Below are positions 17,040 through 24,536 of a stretch of 42,174 nucleotides of DNA, piece after piece (position 1 is the stretch's first letter; each line of letters begins with the position of its first letter). Under the pieces are notes generated by a model that saw only the letters and a list, made by a program, of their open reading frames with translations, did no database searches and had not been told where the DNA came from. The position numbers and the translations under genes are program-made. The stretch is from NCBI GenBank assembly GCA_947306755.1, contig CAMZHI010000008.1:1-42174 (forward strand), in the 5' to 3' direction. This DNA is from an uncultured Clostridia bacterium. GTDB lineage: Bacteria > Bacillota > Clostridia > TANB77 > CAG-508.

Positions 17040-17894
17040 ATGGAGAATGCATCAAAGGCTTTGTTAATTGCGGGAGCTTTAATTCTTGGTATGCTTTTAA
17101 TATCATTATTATTATATACTATTGGTATATTTAAAGACTATCAAGGGTCAAAAGATGAACTTATTAATATTGAAAATACTGCAAAATTTAATCAGAGATT
17201 TACTATATATGATAGAACAGATGTACAAGGGTATGAACTAATAACATTAGTTAATCAGATAGTCGACTATAATGAAAGAAAAACAACTGATTCACAATAT
17301 GGTAATGATGAACAATATCCATTTATTACATTAATTATAGATATGAATGGTATGGCAGATAAACTCCTTAGGGATGATACTATTAGTCAAGAGTATAGGC
17401 TATTTAAGAATGTAACATACTGTGATGATGAGCTTTCAGCAAAAAATAGAAGAGGTAGGTATTCTTCTTTCGAAAAGGATATACAAGATAAGCTTAAAAC
17501 TGCTCTAGTTAATTTTAATATTCTTGATGATGAAACAAAAGCAAATAAAGTTGCAAAAAATATTGGTTCTATATTTCTTACTCCAAACGAGGTGAATTAT
17601 AAAGCATCATTAGCTACATATGGAAGTGAACAAGCCGTTTACCAGGATATGGCTAATACATATAATATGGCTGTTAATCCAGACACTAAAGTAACATGGA
17701 AAGATGCCAAAAGAGATTTCGTTGTTGGGAATAATAATGCTGAAAGAAATAAATATTATGTATATGCTTGTATGTTTTATGAATATATGCAGTTTAAAAG
17801 AGGTGTATTTGAATGTACAAATTTACAGTATGATGATAATTTGTCTGGCAGAGTAAATATAATTGAATTTAAATTTACAGGAAATATACATTAA
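17040..17894 (+). CDS. Large leaderless pilin-like protein (MENASKAL family, 284 residues)
   Basis: The product starts MENASKALLIAG and continues as one hydrophobic helix to about residue 28; nothing precedes it that could be a prepilin leader. After the helix comes the family pattern FNQRFTIYD...GYELITLVNQIVDYNERK (about 50-83) and then a long domain unique to this member (about 85-284), with a conserved-looking end FECTNLQYDDN. By position and N-terminus it is the largest of five similar subunits and may be a tip or minor subunit. The start is fixed by GGAGGTG just upstream. No database family is claimed. Confidence 0.7.
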   Translation: MENASKALLIAGALILGMLLISLLLYTIGIFKDYQGSKDELINIENTAKFNQRFTIYDRTDVQGYELITLVNQIVDYNERKTTDSQYGNDEQYPFITLIIDMNGMADKLLRDDTISQEYRLFKNVTYCDDELSAKNRRGRYSSFEKDIQDKLKTALVNFNILDDETKANKVAKNIGSIFLTPNEVNYKASLATYGSEQAVYQDMANTYNMAVNPDTKVTWKDAKRDFVVGNNNAERNKYYVYACMFYEYMQFKRGVFECTNLQYDDNLSGRVNIIEFKFTGNIH

Positions 17895-17911
17895 AAGGAG
17901 TATAATATACT

Positions 17912-18331
17912 ATGGAGAATGCATCAAAAGCGTTAATCATAGCAAGTGGATTTTTAGCTGGAATATTATTATTAACTTTATTTTCATATATTTTGATGCA
18001 GATGAAAGAATATGCATCAAAAAACTATTCTAAAATGAGTGAGAATGAAGCATCCGAGTTTAATCAAAAGTTTTTACAATATGAGGGGAGAGAAGATCTT
18101 GCTATTCAAGATGTAATTACTATTATTAATCTTGCAAAAGATAATAATATAAAATCAAATAAACCTTTAACTATAACAGTTTTTGTCAATAATGAAGATT
18201 GGACTAATAAAAATACATATGAATTATTAGAAAACCATCTGGAAACTAAGTATAAATGTTTAAATGGTGGTATAAAAATAGATACTACTAATACGCTTTT
18301 AGTTAATAAAGTAGAATTATTTCAAAATTAA
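17912..18331 (+). CDS. Leaderless pilin-like protein (MENASKAL family, 139 residues)
   Basis: It begins MENASKALIIASGFLAG, a single helix to about residue 28, followed by the shared pattern EFNQKFLQYEGRED...DVITIINLAKDNN (about 50-85). The C-terminal half is predicted beta-rich from its alternating pattern (TITVFVNNEDW). It lies 17 bases after the previous gene with AAAAGGAG as binding site. Probably a minor pilin-like subunit of the Tad-like machine; function is inferred from context. Confidence 0.7.
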   Translation: MENASKALIIASGFLAGILLLTLFSYILMQMKEYASKNYSKMSENEASEFNQKFLQYEGREDLAIQDVITIINLAKDNNIKSNKPLTITVFVNNEDWTNKNTYELLENHLETKYKCLNGGIKIDTTNTLLVNKVELFQN

Positions 18332-18348
18332 AGGAAAAAAGTGCAAAT

Positions 18349-18780
18349 ATGAAAAAATTGATTGTAATAATATTATGCTTAGTATTTATTGTATTATCAG
18401 TATTTGCTGTAAAATATATGAATTACAGATCTGAAATAGCTAAAATTAAAGAAGAAAACTTAGAGTATGAAACCTATTTAAATAAACAAATACTTGGAAC
18501 TGAGCTTACAACATTTATAAACAAGGCTGTTGATAATAACGAAAGATTTAATATTTCAAAAGATGAGCAAGGTTTTTATATAAAAAATGATATTAATTCA
18601 ATAGAAATAGAAATAAAAATAACAGATAATAATACTATATACAAAATGGAAACACTCTATAATGGGGGAATAGTAGACTTTGTACAATACTATAATTCAA
18701 TTTATTTTGAATGTACTAAAATAGAATATAATACATTAGGAAAAGTTTGTTATGTGTTATTTGAACAGAAATCAAATTAA
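18349..18780 (+). CDS. Membrane-anchored protein, divergent relative of the MENASKAL pilin-like family
   Basis: The 143-residue product has a conventional-looking N-terminal anchor (MKKLIVIILCLVFIVLSVFAV) instead of the MENASKAL start. Its middle, LGTELTTFINKAVDNNERFNI (about 50-70), matches the second conserved motif of the neighbours (GYELITLVNQIVDYNERK in the first member), and its end (FECTKIEYNTLGKVCYVLF) resembles the end of the 284-residue protein (FECTNLQYDDNLSGRVNIIEF). It is therefore probably a diverged minor subunit with a swapped N-terminus. It is 17 bases from the preceding gene. Confidence 0.65.
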   Translation: MKKLIVIILCLVFIVLSVFAVKYMNYRSEIAKIKEENLEYETYLNKQILGTELTTFINKAVDNNERFNISKDEQGFYIKNDINSIEIEIKITDNNTIYKMETLYNGGIVDFVQYYNSIYFECTKIEYNTLGKVCYVLFEQKSN

Positions 18781-18791
18781 GATATTAATGT

Positions 18792-18829
18792 TAGATATGA
18801 AAATTAGTCCATAAGATTTTCTATATCTA
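18792..18829 (+). other. Hairpin in the gap before the putative major pilin-like genes
   Basis: Arms TAGATATGAAAA (18792-18803) and TTTTCTATATCTA (18817-18829) pair with one bulge. There is no T-run. It lies in the 89-base gap before the gene at 18870 and could be an mRNA processing or stabilising structure. Confidence 0.45.
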
Positions 18830-18869
18830 GAAAAAATAAAAAATTTAATATTAAAAGGAGGAATTAATT

Positions 18870-19286
18870 ATGGAAAATGCTTCAAAAGCACTAATTATAG
18901 CAGGAGCTATACTATTATCAGTTTTAATTATATCTTTAGGAATTATGGTATATAATAATGCAAAAAATGCAGCTAATGGAGGTAATATTGATAAAACTCA
19001 AATACAAGCCTTTAATTCAGAATGGGAGAGCTATATTGGTCAAAATAGAACTGCTAATGAAATAAGAAGCTTATATCAAGCTGTTATAGCAAGTAATGCT
19101 GCAGAAACAAAAGCGGGAACAAATAAATTTATAGGAATTGTAAATTCGGCTACTGCTGGTACTACATACACTGCAGCTAATAAACCAACAGCTATACCAG
19201 CAACAATTTCTAATAGTAAGACTTATACAGTAGTAGTAGGATACGATAGTACAACAGGTTTAGTTGTTGAAATAGCTTATAATTAA
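18870..19286 (+). CDS. Leaderless pilin-like protein (MENASKAL family, 138 residues), candidate major subunit
   Basis: It starts MENASKALIIAGAILLSV, hydrophobic to about residue 26, then has the family pattern AFNSEWESYIGQNRTANEIRSLYQAVIASN (about 47-77) and a Gly/Thr/Ala-rich, beta-like C-terminus ending in YTVVVGYDSTTGLVVEIAYN. This member and the next are the most alike in length and composition, carry few charged residues after the motif, and have very strong ribosome binding sites (AAAAGGAGGA), so one or both may be the major subunit. This is inference from composition and context. Confidence 0.7.
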   Translation: MENASKALIIAGAILLSVLIISLGIMVYNNAKNAANGGNIDKTQIQAFNSEWESYIGQNRTANEIRSLYQAVIASNAAETKAGTNKFIGIVNSATAGTTYTAANKPTAIPATISNSKTYTVVVGYDSTTGLVVEIAYN

Positions 19287-19310
19287 TTACTGTGATTACA
19301 GGAGGATTCT

Positions 19311-19763
19311 ATGGAAAATGCATCTAAAGCTTTAATAATTGCTGGAGCTATTATGGTATCAATTATGATAGTTTCATTAGGAGTTTATATTTTTAATAAT
19401 TTTGGTGGAGCAGCAAAAGAAAATACTGTTAATAGAATGAATAAACAAGAAATAGGATCATTTAATTCCAGAATTACACCATATTTAGGAAATAGTATAC
19501 CTGGTCCTGAGGTAAATGCTTTAATCCAATATGTAATATCCAATAATATTAATTGTGTTAAATCTGGTGAAACTCAAAAAGCGATAACAATTACTTTTCC
19601 AGGAAATGATTCTGGTATTAGCATTAATGGTGCAGGTACTTCTGTAGTCTATGGAAGTAATGTAAAACGAGTTGATACAAGTTCAGGAAAATACTATAAT
19701 GTTAGTGAAGGATATGATTCTAATGGATTAATTACTACAATTACAGTTACTCCAAAACCATAA
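19311..19763 (+). CDS. Leaderless pilin-like protein (MENASKAL family, 150 residues), candidate major subunit
   Basis: It starts MENASKALIIAGAIMVSI with a helix to about residue 28 and continues SFNSRITPYLGNSIPGPEVNALIQYVISNN (about 51-80), the clearest form of the shared motif. The C-terminal domain is Gly/Ser/Thr-rich and ends in a repeated YNVSEGYDSNGLITTITV pattern close to the ending of the preceding protein, so these two genes are recent duplicates. It has AGGAGG eight bases before ATG, 24 bases after its neighbour. Confidence 0.72.
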   Translation: MENASKALIIAGAIMVSIMIVSLGVYIFNNFGGAAKENTVNRMNKQEIGSFNSRITPYLGNSIPGPEVNALIQYVISNNINCVKSGETQKAITITFPGNDSGISINGAGTSVVYGSNVKRVDTSSGKYYNVSEGYDSNGLITTITVTPKP

Positions 19764-19796
19764 ATATAAAAATAATCAAAGAAGGAGGATATACAA

Positions 19797-20375
19797 ATGG
19801 AAAATGCATCAGATGCATTAATAATGGCTGGACAAGTTTTAATATTTATAATTGCATTAACAATTTGTATATCTTCTTTTACAACTTTAAGAGTTGGTAT
19901 AGACGGAATGATGGACGAAACAGAAATAATAAAGCTTTCAAAAGATTCTGATTTATATATTAATTATATACAAAGTAGAGACGAAGGCGCTACAAGAATT
20001 GTTGGTTCTGAAACAGTGATTTCTTCTATGTATAGAGCTATAAAAGAAGATTTTACAATGTACATTGAGTTTAAAGATAATGATTTATTAAACAATCTTG
20101 AAACAGAGCTGAAAAATACGAGATATGATGTATATGGTAATGAAATACCACCTATAGAACTTATTAGATCAAAGGACAATTTAAATAGGTTGGAGATAAG
20201 AATAAGTACAAATGCAAATTATAGGTCACATTCAATTTTAGCAAATGGTTTTTATAAAAGAATAAAAAATTTAAAATTTAAAGAGTATCTTGGAGAATAT
20301 CAAGAAAACGCTGATCCTGGTGTTAGTTCAGAAAACAAAATGGTTAAAAGAATTATCACATATGTTGAACAATAA
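19797..20375 (+). CDS. Leaderless pilin-like protein (MENASDAL variant, 192 residues)
   Basis: It begins MENASDALIMAGQVLIFI, with Asp in place of Lys at position 6, and a helix to about residue 30. The second motif is weaker (GSETVISSMYRAIKEDF, about 66-82). The C-terminal part is more charged than in the two preceding members and contains IELIRSKDNLNRLEIRIS, suggesting a minor subunit. It has AAGGAGGA before the start and is the last MENAS gene of the run. Confidence 0.68.
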   Translation: MENASDALIMAGQVLIFIIALTICISSFTTLRVGIDGMMDETEIIKLSKDSDLYINYIQSRDEGATRIVGSETVISSMYRAIKEDFTMYIEFKDNDLLNNLETELKNTRYDVYGNEIPPIELIRSKDNLNRLEIRISTNANYRSHSILANGFYKRIKNLKFKEYLGEYQENADPGVSSENKMVKRIITYVEQ

Positions 20376-20470
20376 TATACTAAAGCATTCTGTAGAATTA
20401 TTAATGAATTAAATTATTCTTACTAAATAAGCGAATAGAAACACAAAAGCAAAAAATCTGTTGAAAAATA

Positions 20471-20499
20471 TTGCAAATTAAAAAGAAAAATGGTATAAT
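20471..20499 (+). promoter_or_regulatory. Sigma-A type promoter for the TadE-like gene
   Basis: TTGCAA (20471-20476) and TATAAT (20494-20499) with a 17-base spacer, followed by GAAAGGGAG before the ATG at 20537. Confidence 0.7.
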
Positions 20500-20536
20500 A
20501 TTATTGGTTGTATTGTTTTTGAAAGGGAGAATAAAA

Positions 20537-21049
20537 ATGAAATTAAGTAGTAATTTAGGTAGTGCAGTAGTTGAAATTATTATAGTTGTATTAGTTGCGG
20601 GAATAATGGTTGGAGTTCCATTGTTGATAACAGCAAAAGGTACTGATGATGCTGCCAAATTAGCTGTTCAAACAGCAATAACAAATTTTACAAATAAAGT
20701 TAAAACTACTGGAGTTTTAAAACAAGAAGATTATGATAATTTAGTTTTAGAATTAGAAGCTACAGGTAATGCTTATAATACCGAAATAACAGTTCAAAAG
20801 CTTGATGAAAATCCAGCAAAAAAATCTAGTGATTCAAAAGGATCAGGAATATATTATACTATGTTTGATACTCAAGTTAAAGAATCTTTACCATTAAAAT
20901 TAAAAGAGGGAGATACTATTACTGTTTCTGCAATTATGAAAGGTAAGAATTGGGTTGAGAGTATTGCCGGATTTTTAGCAGGAAATGCTGAAAAGGATAA
21001 GATAGTAGCTCAGGAATCAGCTATGATTACAGGAAATCCGGTTGAATAA
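20537..21049 (+). CDS. TadE-like/pilin-like protein with a class III type prepilin site (170 residues)
   Basis: The chosen ATG follows GAAAGGGAG; a longer frame from 20471 covers the promoter and is rejected. The N-terminus MKLSSNLGSAVVEIIIVVLV has a short basic leader, a Gly, and Glu five residues after it (Gly8, Glu13), followed by a hydrophobic helix to about 32. This is the arrangement that prepilin peptidases cut in Flp/TadE-type proteins. The rest is helical (to about 70) then beta-rich. It is the only small protein here with such a site; no prepilin peptidase gene is in the window. It has its own promoter inside the locus and is probably a minor pseudopilin. Confidence 0.65.
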   Translation: MKLSSNLGSAVVEIIIVVLVAGIMVGVPLLITAKGTDDAAKLAVQTAITNFTNKVKTTGVLKQEDYDNLVLELEATGNAYNTEITVQKLDENPAKKSSDSKGSGIYYTMFDTQVKESLPLKLKEGDTITVSAIMKGKNWVESIAGFLAGNAEKDKIVAQESAMITGNPVE

Positions 21050-21080
21050 AACTTTATCTTATTATAAATTAATGATTATT

Positions 21081-21134
21081 AAGGGGGAATAGACATGTAA
21101 TTTTTATATAAAAGTTAGATGTTTGTTCCCTTTT
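21081..21134 (+). terminator. Hairpin with T-rich tail between the TadE-like gene and the large surface protein gene
   Basis: A 16-base stem, counting G-U pairs, joins 21081-21096 and 21119-21134 (arms built on GGGGGAATA and TGTTCCC). It is followed by TTTTGTTTATA. It may be a leaky terminator or attenuator ahead of the gene at 21164. Confidence 0.55.
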
Positions 21135-21163
21135 GTTTATATACATAAGAAAGGATTTAATAT

Positions 21164-23065
21164 ATGAAACTATCAAATTTAGCAATTATCTTTTTAATTA
21201 TTATATTTCCAATTATTGTTGTACTCTCAGAATATATTAATAATAGAATTGAAATTGCAACAACAGAATTAGAATATAATACGAAACTTATAGATGCAAC
21301 ATATGATGCAATAAAAGCATATCAGATTAATACAGTAAATAATGCATTTGGAGATGTTACAAATTCAAAAATCTCAGATATTGAAGATGCTGTTAACGTT
21401 TTTTTTAATTCACTTACTAATAGTTTCAATTACACAGGATATAAAGCCAGTATTATGAAACAATATGTACCTGCTATAGGGTTTACATTATATGATGGTT
21501 ATTACATATATTCGCCATTTGAAAATAAACTTACTGGAGTTGACATTGATGCAAAGGATAGTGATGGTAATCCAATAAATTATGATCAAGGTTATAGCAA
21601 ACCTGAAGAAATAACCAATGGACTTAAGCCATATGTTTATTATAGTGTAAGGTATATTAATACTTCAGAAAATTGGGATTTTGTGATAACATATACTTTG
21701 GACAATTATATAACAATACAAGGAAATATTGGACTTAATAATTATGTATATGACTGTGGATACCTATATTCTGTTGATACACCTACAGGAATTAGAAAAG
21801 ATGTAAATGATGTATATATTTTTGACGGAATTGAATTTCGAGAGAGTGATACAGAAGAATTAAAAGAATATGTTGGTACTCAAGAGTATAGTTATGCTAA
21901 AATAAATGGAAAAAAATACTATTTAGAAGAAAATGAAAATGATTTTTTTGATTATGATGATGGAAATGGTGGAAAACGCATTAATAAAAAAGCCAGATTT
22001 TTCTATATAGATAATAGTGGCCAAAAGAATTATAGTCAAATAGCAAAATATGATGATACAAAAAATACAGAATATGATAGAAATAAAGAATTTATCAAGT
22101 ATTATCTTGCAATAAAATATAATAAAAGTGCATATATATATTATAAAAGAGCATATGAATTTTCAAAAGCGGTGTTAGGAAGTGCAGTAAATAATTACAA
22201 AGACAAAGCCGGAAAAACTCAAAGTGGGTACAATCTTAGTAATTTAAATCATAACCAATGCGAATACTATGATACAGGTACTAGAACGGAAAATTTAAAA
22301 AAATCTGGAATTACTCCTCTATCAGAATATGGTGATAGTTTTAATATTTTTGCAGGAGACATGCATTTAGCTGACTCAAATTTTAATAAGCATAGAAAAG
22401 CAATTATAAGGTATGTTATAGAAACTAATATGTCTACTGCGATTAGTGGATTTTCTTCAAGTGTTAACAAAAATTTAAAGGAAAGAGATATAGGTTATAT
22501 TCAATATATAATGCCAAAGATTTCTGAAACAGATTGGGATATTATTCAAAACAATGTATGTGCTATAGCATTTTTACAAGGATTAAAAATTGGAACCAAA
22601 AATTATAACGGGTATTCAGTTGTTGCGAACATGTTAACCAAAGAATATATTGATGAGAATGATATTTATATTTTAAAAAATGACAATACTTATTGTAAAG
22701 CAAATGACAGTACACTTGATGCTTCTAATATAAAACCAAAAACGACAGGCAATAATTATTATCCAGGAATTTGGAAAATAAATTTTGAAAGATTAAAATA
22801 TGTTAAAGAAGATGGTACAGAGGTATATTATTATCCTACAGGAGCAGGTTTATTAGGTAGTTATACAAGTATTATGGGAAGTTATAAAGTTAATGAAATT
22901 GGAAATGATATGTATTCATATATACATAATCAAAATGATAATACATTAAAAAAGGCTTATTATATGGCATTAGGAAGGGAAAGATGGTGCTCATATAATG
23001 TAAATAACATAAATTATGAATTACATGGAAATAATAGAAATGAATTCTTTTTAGATGATTATTAA
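21164..23065 (+). CDS. Large membrane-anchored protein of the Tad-like locus (633 residues), TadG-like position
   Basis: The protein has an N-terminal membrane helix (about 5-25) with no obvious signal peptidase site, then a helical stalk (about 26-65) with an EYNTKLIDATYDAIKAYQ stretch, and a very long extracellular part rich in Tyr, Asn and Asp (to 633). The part around YVPAIGFTLYDGYYIYSPF (about 104-122) and repeated Tyr-rich segments suggest a beta-rich globular domain. No enzymatic motif was recognised. The layout is like TadG-type minor pseudopilins, which have a pilin-like anchor and a large exported domain. It is the last gene before a strong terminator, so it closes the locus; it could be an adhesin or tip protein, which is inference. 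Confidence 0.6.
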   Translation: MKLSNLAIIFLIIIFPIIVVLSEYINNRIEIATTELEYNTKLIDATYDAIKAYQINTVNNAFGDVTNSKISDIEDAVNVFFNSLTNSFNYTGYKASIMKQYVPAIGFTLYDGYYIYSPFENKLTGVDIDAKDSDGNPINYDQGYSKPEEITNGLKPYVYYSVRYINTSENWDFVITYTLDNYITIQGNIGLNNYVYDCGYLYSVDTPTGIRKDVNDVYIFDGIEFRESDTEELKEYVGTQEYSYAKINGKKYYLEENENDFFDYDDGNGGKRINKKARFFYIDNSGQKNYSQIAKYDDTKNTEYDRNKEFIKYYLAIKYNKSAYIYYKRAYEFSKAVLGSAVNNYKDKAGKTQSGYNLSNLNHNQCEYYDTGTRTENLKKSGITPLSEYGDSFNIFAGDMHLADSNFNKHRKAIIRYVIETNMSTAISGFSSSVNKNLKERDIGYIQYIMPKISETDWDIIQNNVCAIAFLQGLKIGTKNYNGYSVVANMLTKEYIDENDIYILKNDNTYCKANDSTLDASNIKPKTTGNNYYPGIWKINFERLKYVKEDGTEVYYYPTGAGLLGSYTSIMGSYKVNEIGNDMYSYIHNQNDNTLKKAYYMALGRERWCSYNVNNINYELHGNNRNEFFLDDY

Positions 23066-23120
23066 AAATTAAATTATTACACTGAACTGTAATCATGAAA
23101 ATTTTAAAAAGCAAGATGTC

Positions 23121-23150
23121 AAAAAGCAAGATTTCTCTTGCTTTTTTTTT
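23121..23150 (+). terminator. Rho-independent terminator closing the Tad-like locus
   Basis: An 11-base perfect stem (23121-23131 with 23136-23146, core GCAAGA/TCTTGC) has a 4-base loop and nine to ten T's. The sequence AAAAAGCAAGAT is also found once just before it (23106-23117). Confidence 0.88.
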
Positions 23151-23193
23151 AATATTGTAGTAGAATACATAATTATAAGAAATGGAGGCTAAT

Positions 23194-24237
23194 ATGAAAG
23201 AAAAAATTGAACAAATAAAGCAAAAAACTTTGGAAGAAATAAAAAAAGTTACAGACCTTAAAAATCTTGAAGAAATTAAAATAAAAGCATTAGGAAAAAA
23301 AGGTGAACTTACTGAAGTTTTAAAAGGATTGAAAGATTTAGCTCAAGAAGAAAGACCAAAAGTTGGCGCTTGGGTAAATGAAGCAAAGGCTTCTGTTGAA
23401 GAATTTATTAAAAAAAGAGAAGAAGAATTTAAAACTTTTGAATTAAATAAAAAATTAGAAAACGAAAAAATAGATATAACATTACCAGGAAATAAATTAA
23501 AAAGAGGAAGTATACATCCATTAAATAGAGTAATAGAAGATATGGAAGATTTATTTGTTTCTATGGGGTATGATGTAGTAACAGGGCCAGAACTTGAAAC
23601 AGATGAATTTTGCTTTGAAAGACTTAATGTTCCTAAGGGACATCCTGCTAGAGATATGCAAGACAGTTTTTATATTACAGATGAGAATCTTTTAAGAACT
23701 CAAACATCTGCTGTTCAGGCAAGAGTAATGCTTGCAAATGAAGACAAAACTCCAATTAGAATTATCACACTAGGAAAAACATATCGTAGAGAAGATGATG
23801 CAACACATTCACATCAATTCAATCAAATTGAGGGATTAGTTATAGATAAAAAAGAAGTTGGAGTATCTCTTGCAGATTTAAAAGGAACTTTAGAAATATT
23901 TGTAAGAAAAATAATTGGTGCAAATTTGGATTTAAGATTTAGACCTTCGTTTTTCCCATTTACAGAACCAAGTTATGAAGTAGATGTTACATGTTTTAAA
24001 TGTGGCGGAAAAGGTTGTAATTTGTGTAAACAAACAGGTTGGATAGAAGTACTAGGTGCAGGAATTGTTCATCCAAATGTTTTAAAAATGAATGGATATG
24101 ACCCAGAAAAATTTGGTGGTTTTGCATTTGGAACAGGAATTGATAGGCTTGCTATGTTTAGATATGGAATTACTGATATGAGGTATTTATATACAAATGA
24201 TGTTAGATTCCTTAGCCAGTTTGACCGTAAGGATTGA
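23194..24237 (+). CDS. pheS: Phenylalanyl-tRNA synthetase alpha subunit
   Basis: The 347-residue protein has the N-terminal coiled-coil (about 1-90) that binds tRNA-Phe and a class II synthetase core. Recognisable parts are GSIHPLNRVIEDMEDLFVSMGY (about 107-128), motif 2 around KTYRREDDATHSHQFNQIEG, and motif 3 GFAFGTGIDRLAMFRYGI near the end. A Cys-rich segment CFKCGGKGCNLCKQTG (about 268-283) is typical of bacterial PheS. The start at 23194 is preferred over ATG at 23182, which overlaps the GGAGG binding site. No T-box leader is seen upstream. A palindromic repeat overlaps the stop codon. Confidence 0.97.
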   Translation: MKEKIEQIKQKTLEEIKKVTDLKNLEEIKIKALGKKGELTEVLKGLKDLAQEERPKVGAWVNEAKASVEEFIKKREEEFKTFELNKKLENEKIDITLPGNKLKRGSIHPLNRVIEDMEDLFVSMGYDVVTGPELETDEFCFERLNVPKGHPARDMQDSFYITDENLLRTQTSAVQARVMLANEDKTPIRIITLGKTYRREDDATHSHQFNQIEGLVIDKKEVGVSLADLKGTLEIFVRKIIGANLDLRFRPSFFPFTEPSYEVDVTCFKCGGKGCNLCKQTGWIEVLGAGIVHPNVLKMNGYDPEKFGGFAFGTGIDRLAMFRYGITDMRYLYTNDVRFLSQFDRKD

Positions 24238-24353
24238 AAAAATAATGGCCATCTTGCGTCGTTAAAAATTTATTCAAAAATCCTCATGTGCACAAAGCAC
24301 ACTCCGGTTTTTTCATAAATTTTTGCCTAGCAATATAACCATTCTTTTTCAAA
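24234..24353. repeat. 120-base imperfect palindrome overlapping the pheS stop codon
   Basis: Left arm 24234-24257 and right arm 24330-24353 are inverted copies with several mismatches. A central hairpin has GTGC-GCAC around AAA. It is similar in length, ends and layout to 9177-9297, and a further half-arm (TTGAAAAAATAATGTCCATCT) occurs at 24378-24398. Together with the repeat at 24436-24461 it fills most of the 299-base gap between pheS and pheT; the rest holds no gene I can support. Confidence 0.75.
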
Positions 24354-24435
24354 TCTATGCAGTGAAAGAGAAGATGATTGAAAAAATAATGTCCATCTAG
24401 GACTATTAGTAGTAAATAAAGATTTACAGAGAATA

Positions 24436-24461
24436 TGTAGGGGCGATTTTAATCGCCCGCA
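24436..24461 (+). repeat. Copy of the GTAGGGGCGATTTTAATCGC repeat between pheS and pheT
   Basis: A 26-base sequence, itself palindromic (GGGCGATTTTAATCGCCC), identical to the two arms found at 37072-37097 and, in reverse, 37145-37170. Confidence 0.85.
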
Positions 24462-24536
24462 ATAATATTGTTAAAAAATATAAATATTTCAGTATTATTA
24501 ATTGTAAATGAAATTTAATAAAGGAGAAAAGTTTTT

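Noticed and set aside
23066..23193. T-box riboswitch upstream of pheS
   Set aside because: Only 128 bases are available, mostly the terminator of the previous locus, and no T-box consensus (such as AGGGTGG) or specifier stem is seen.
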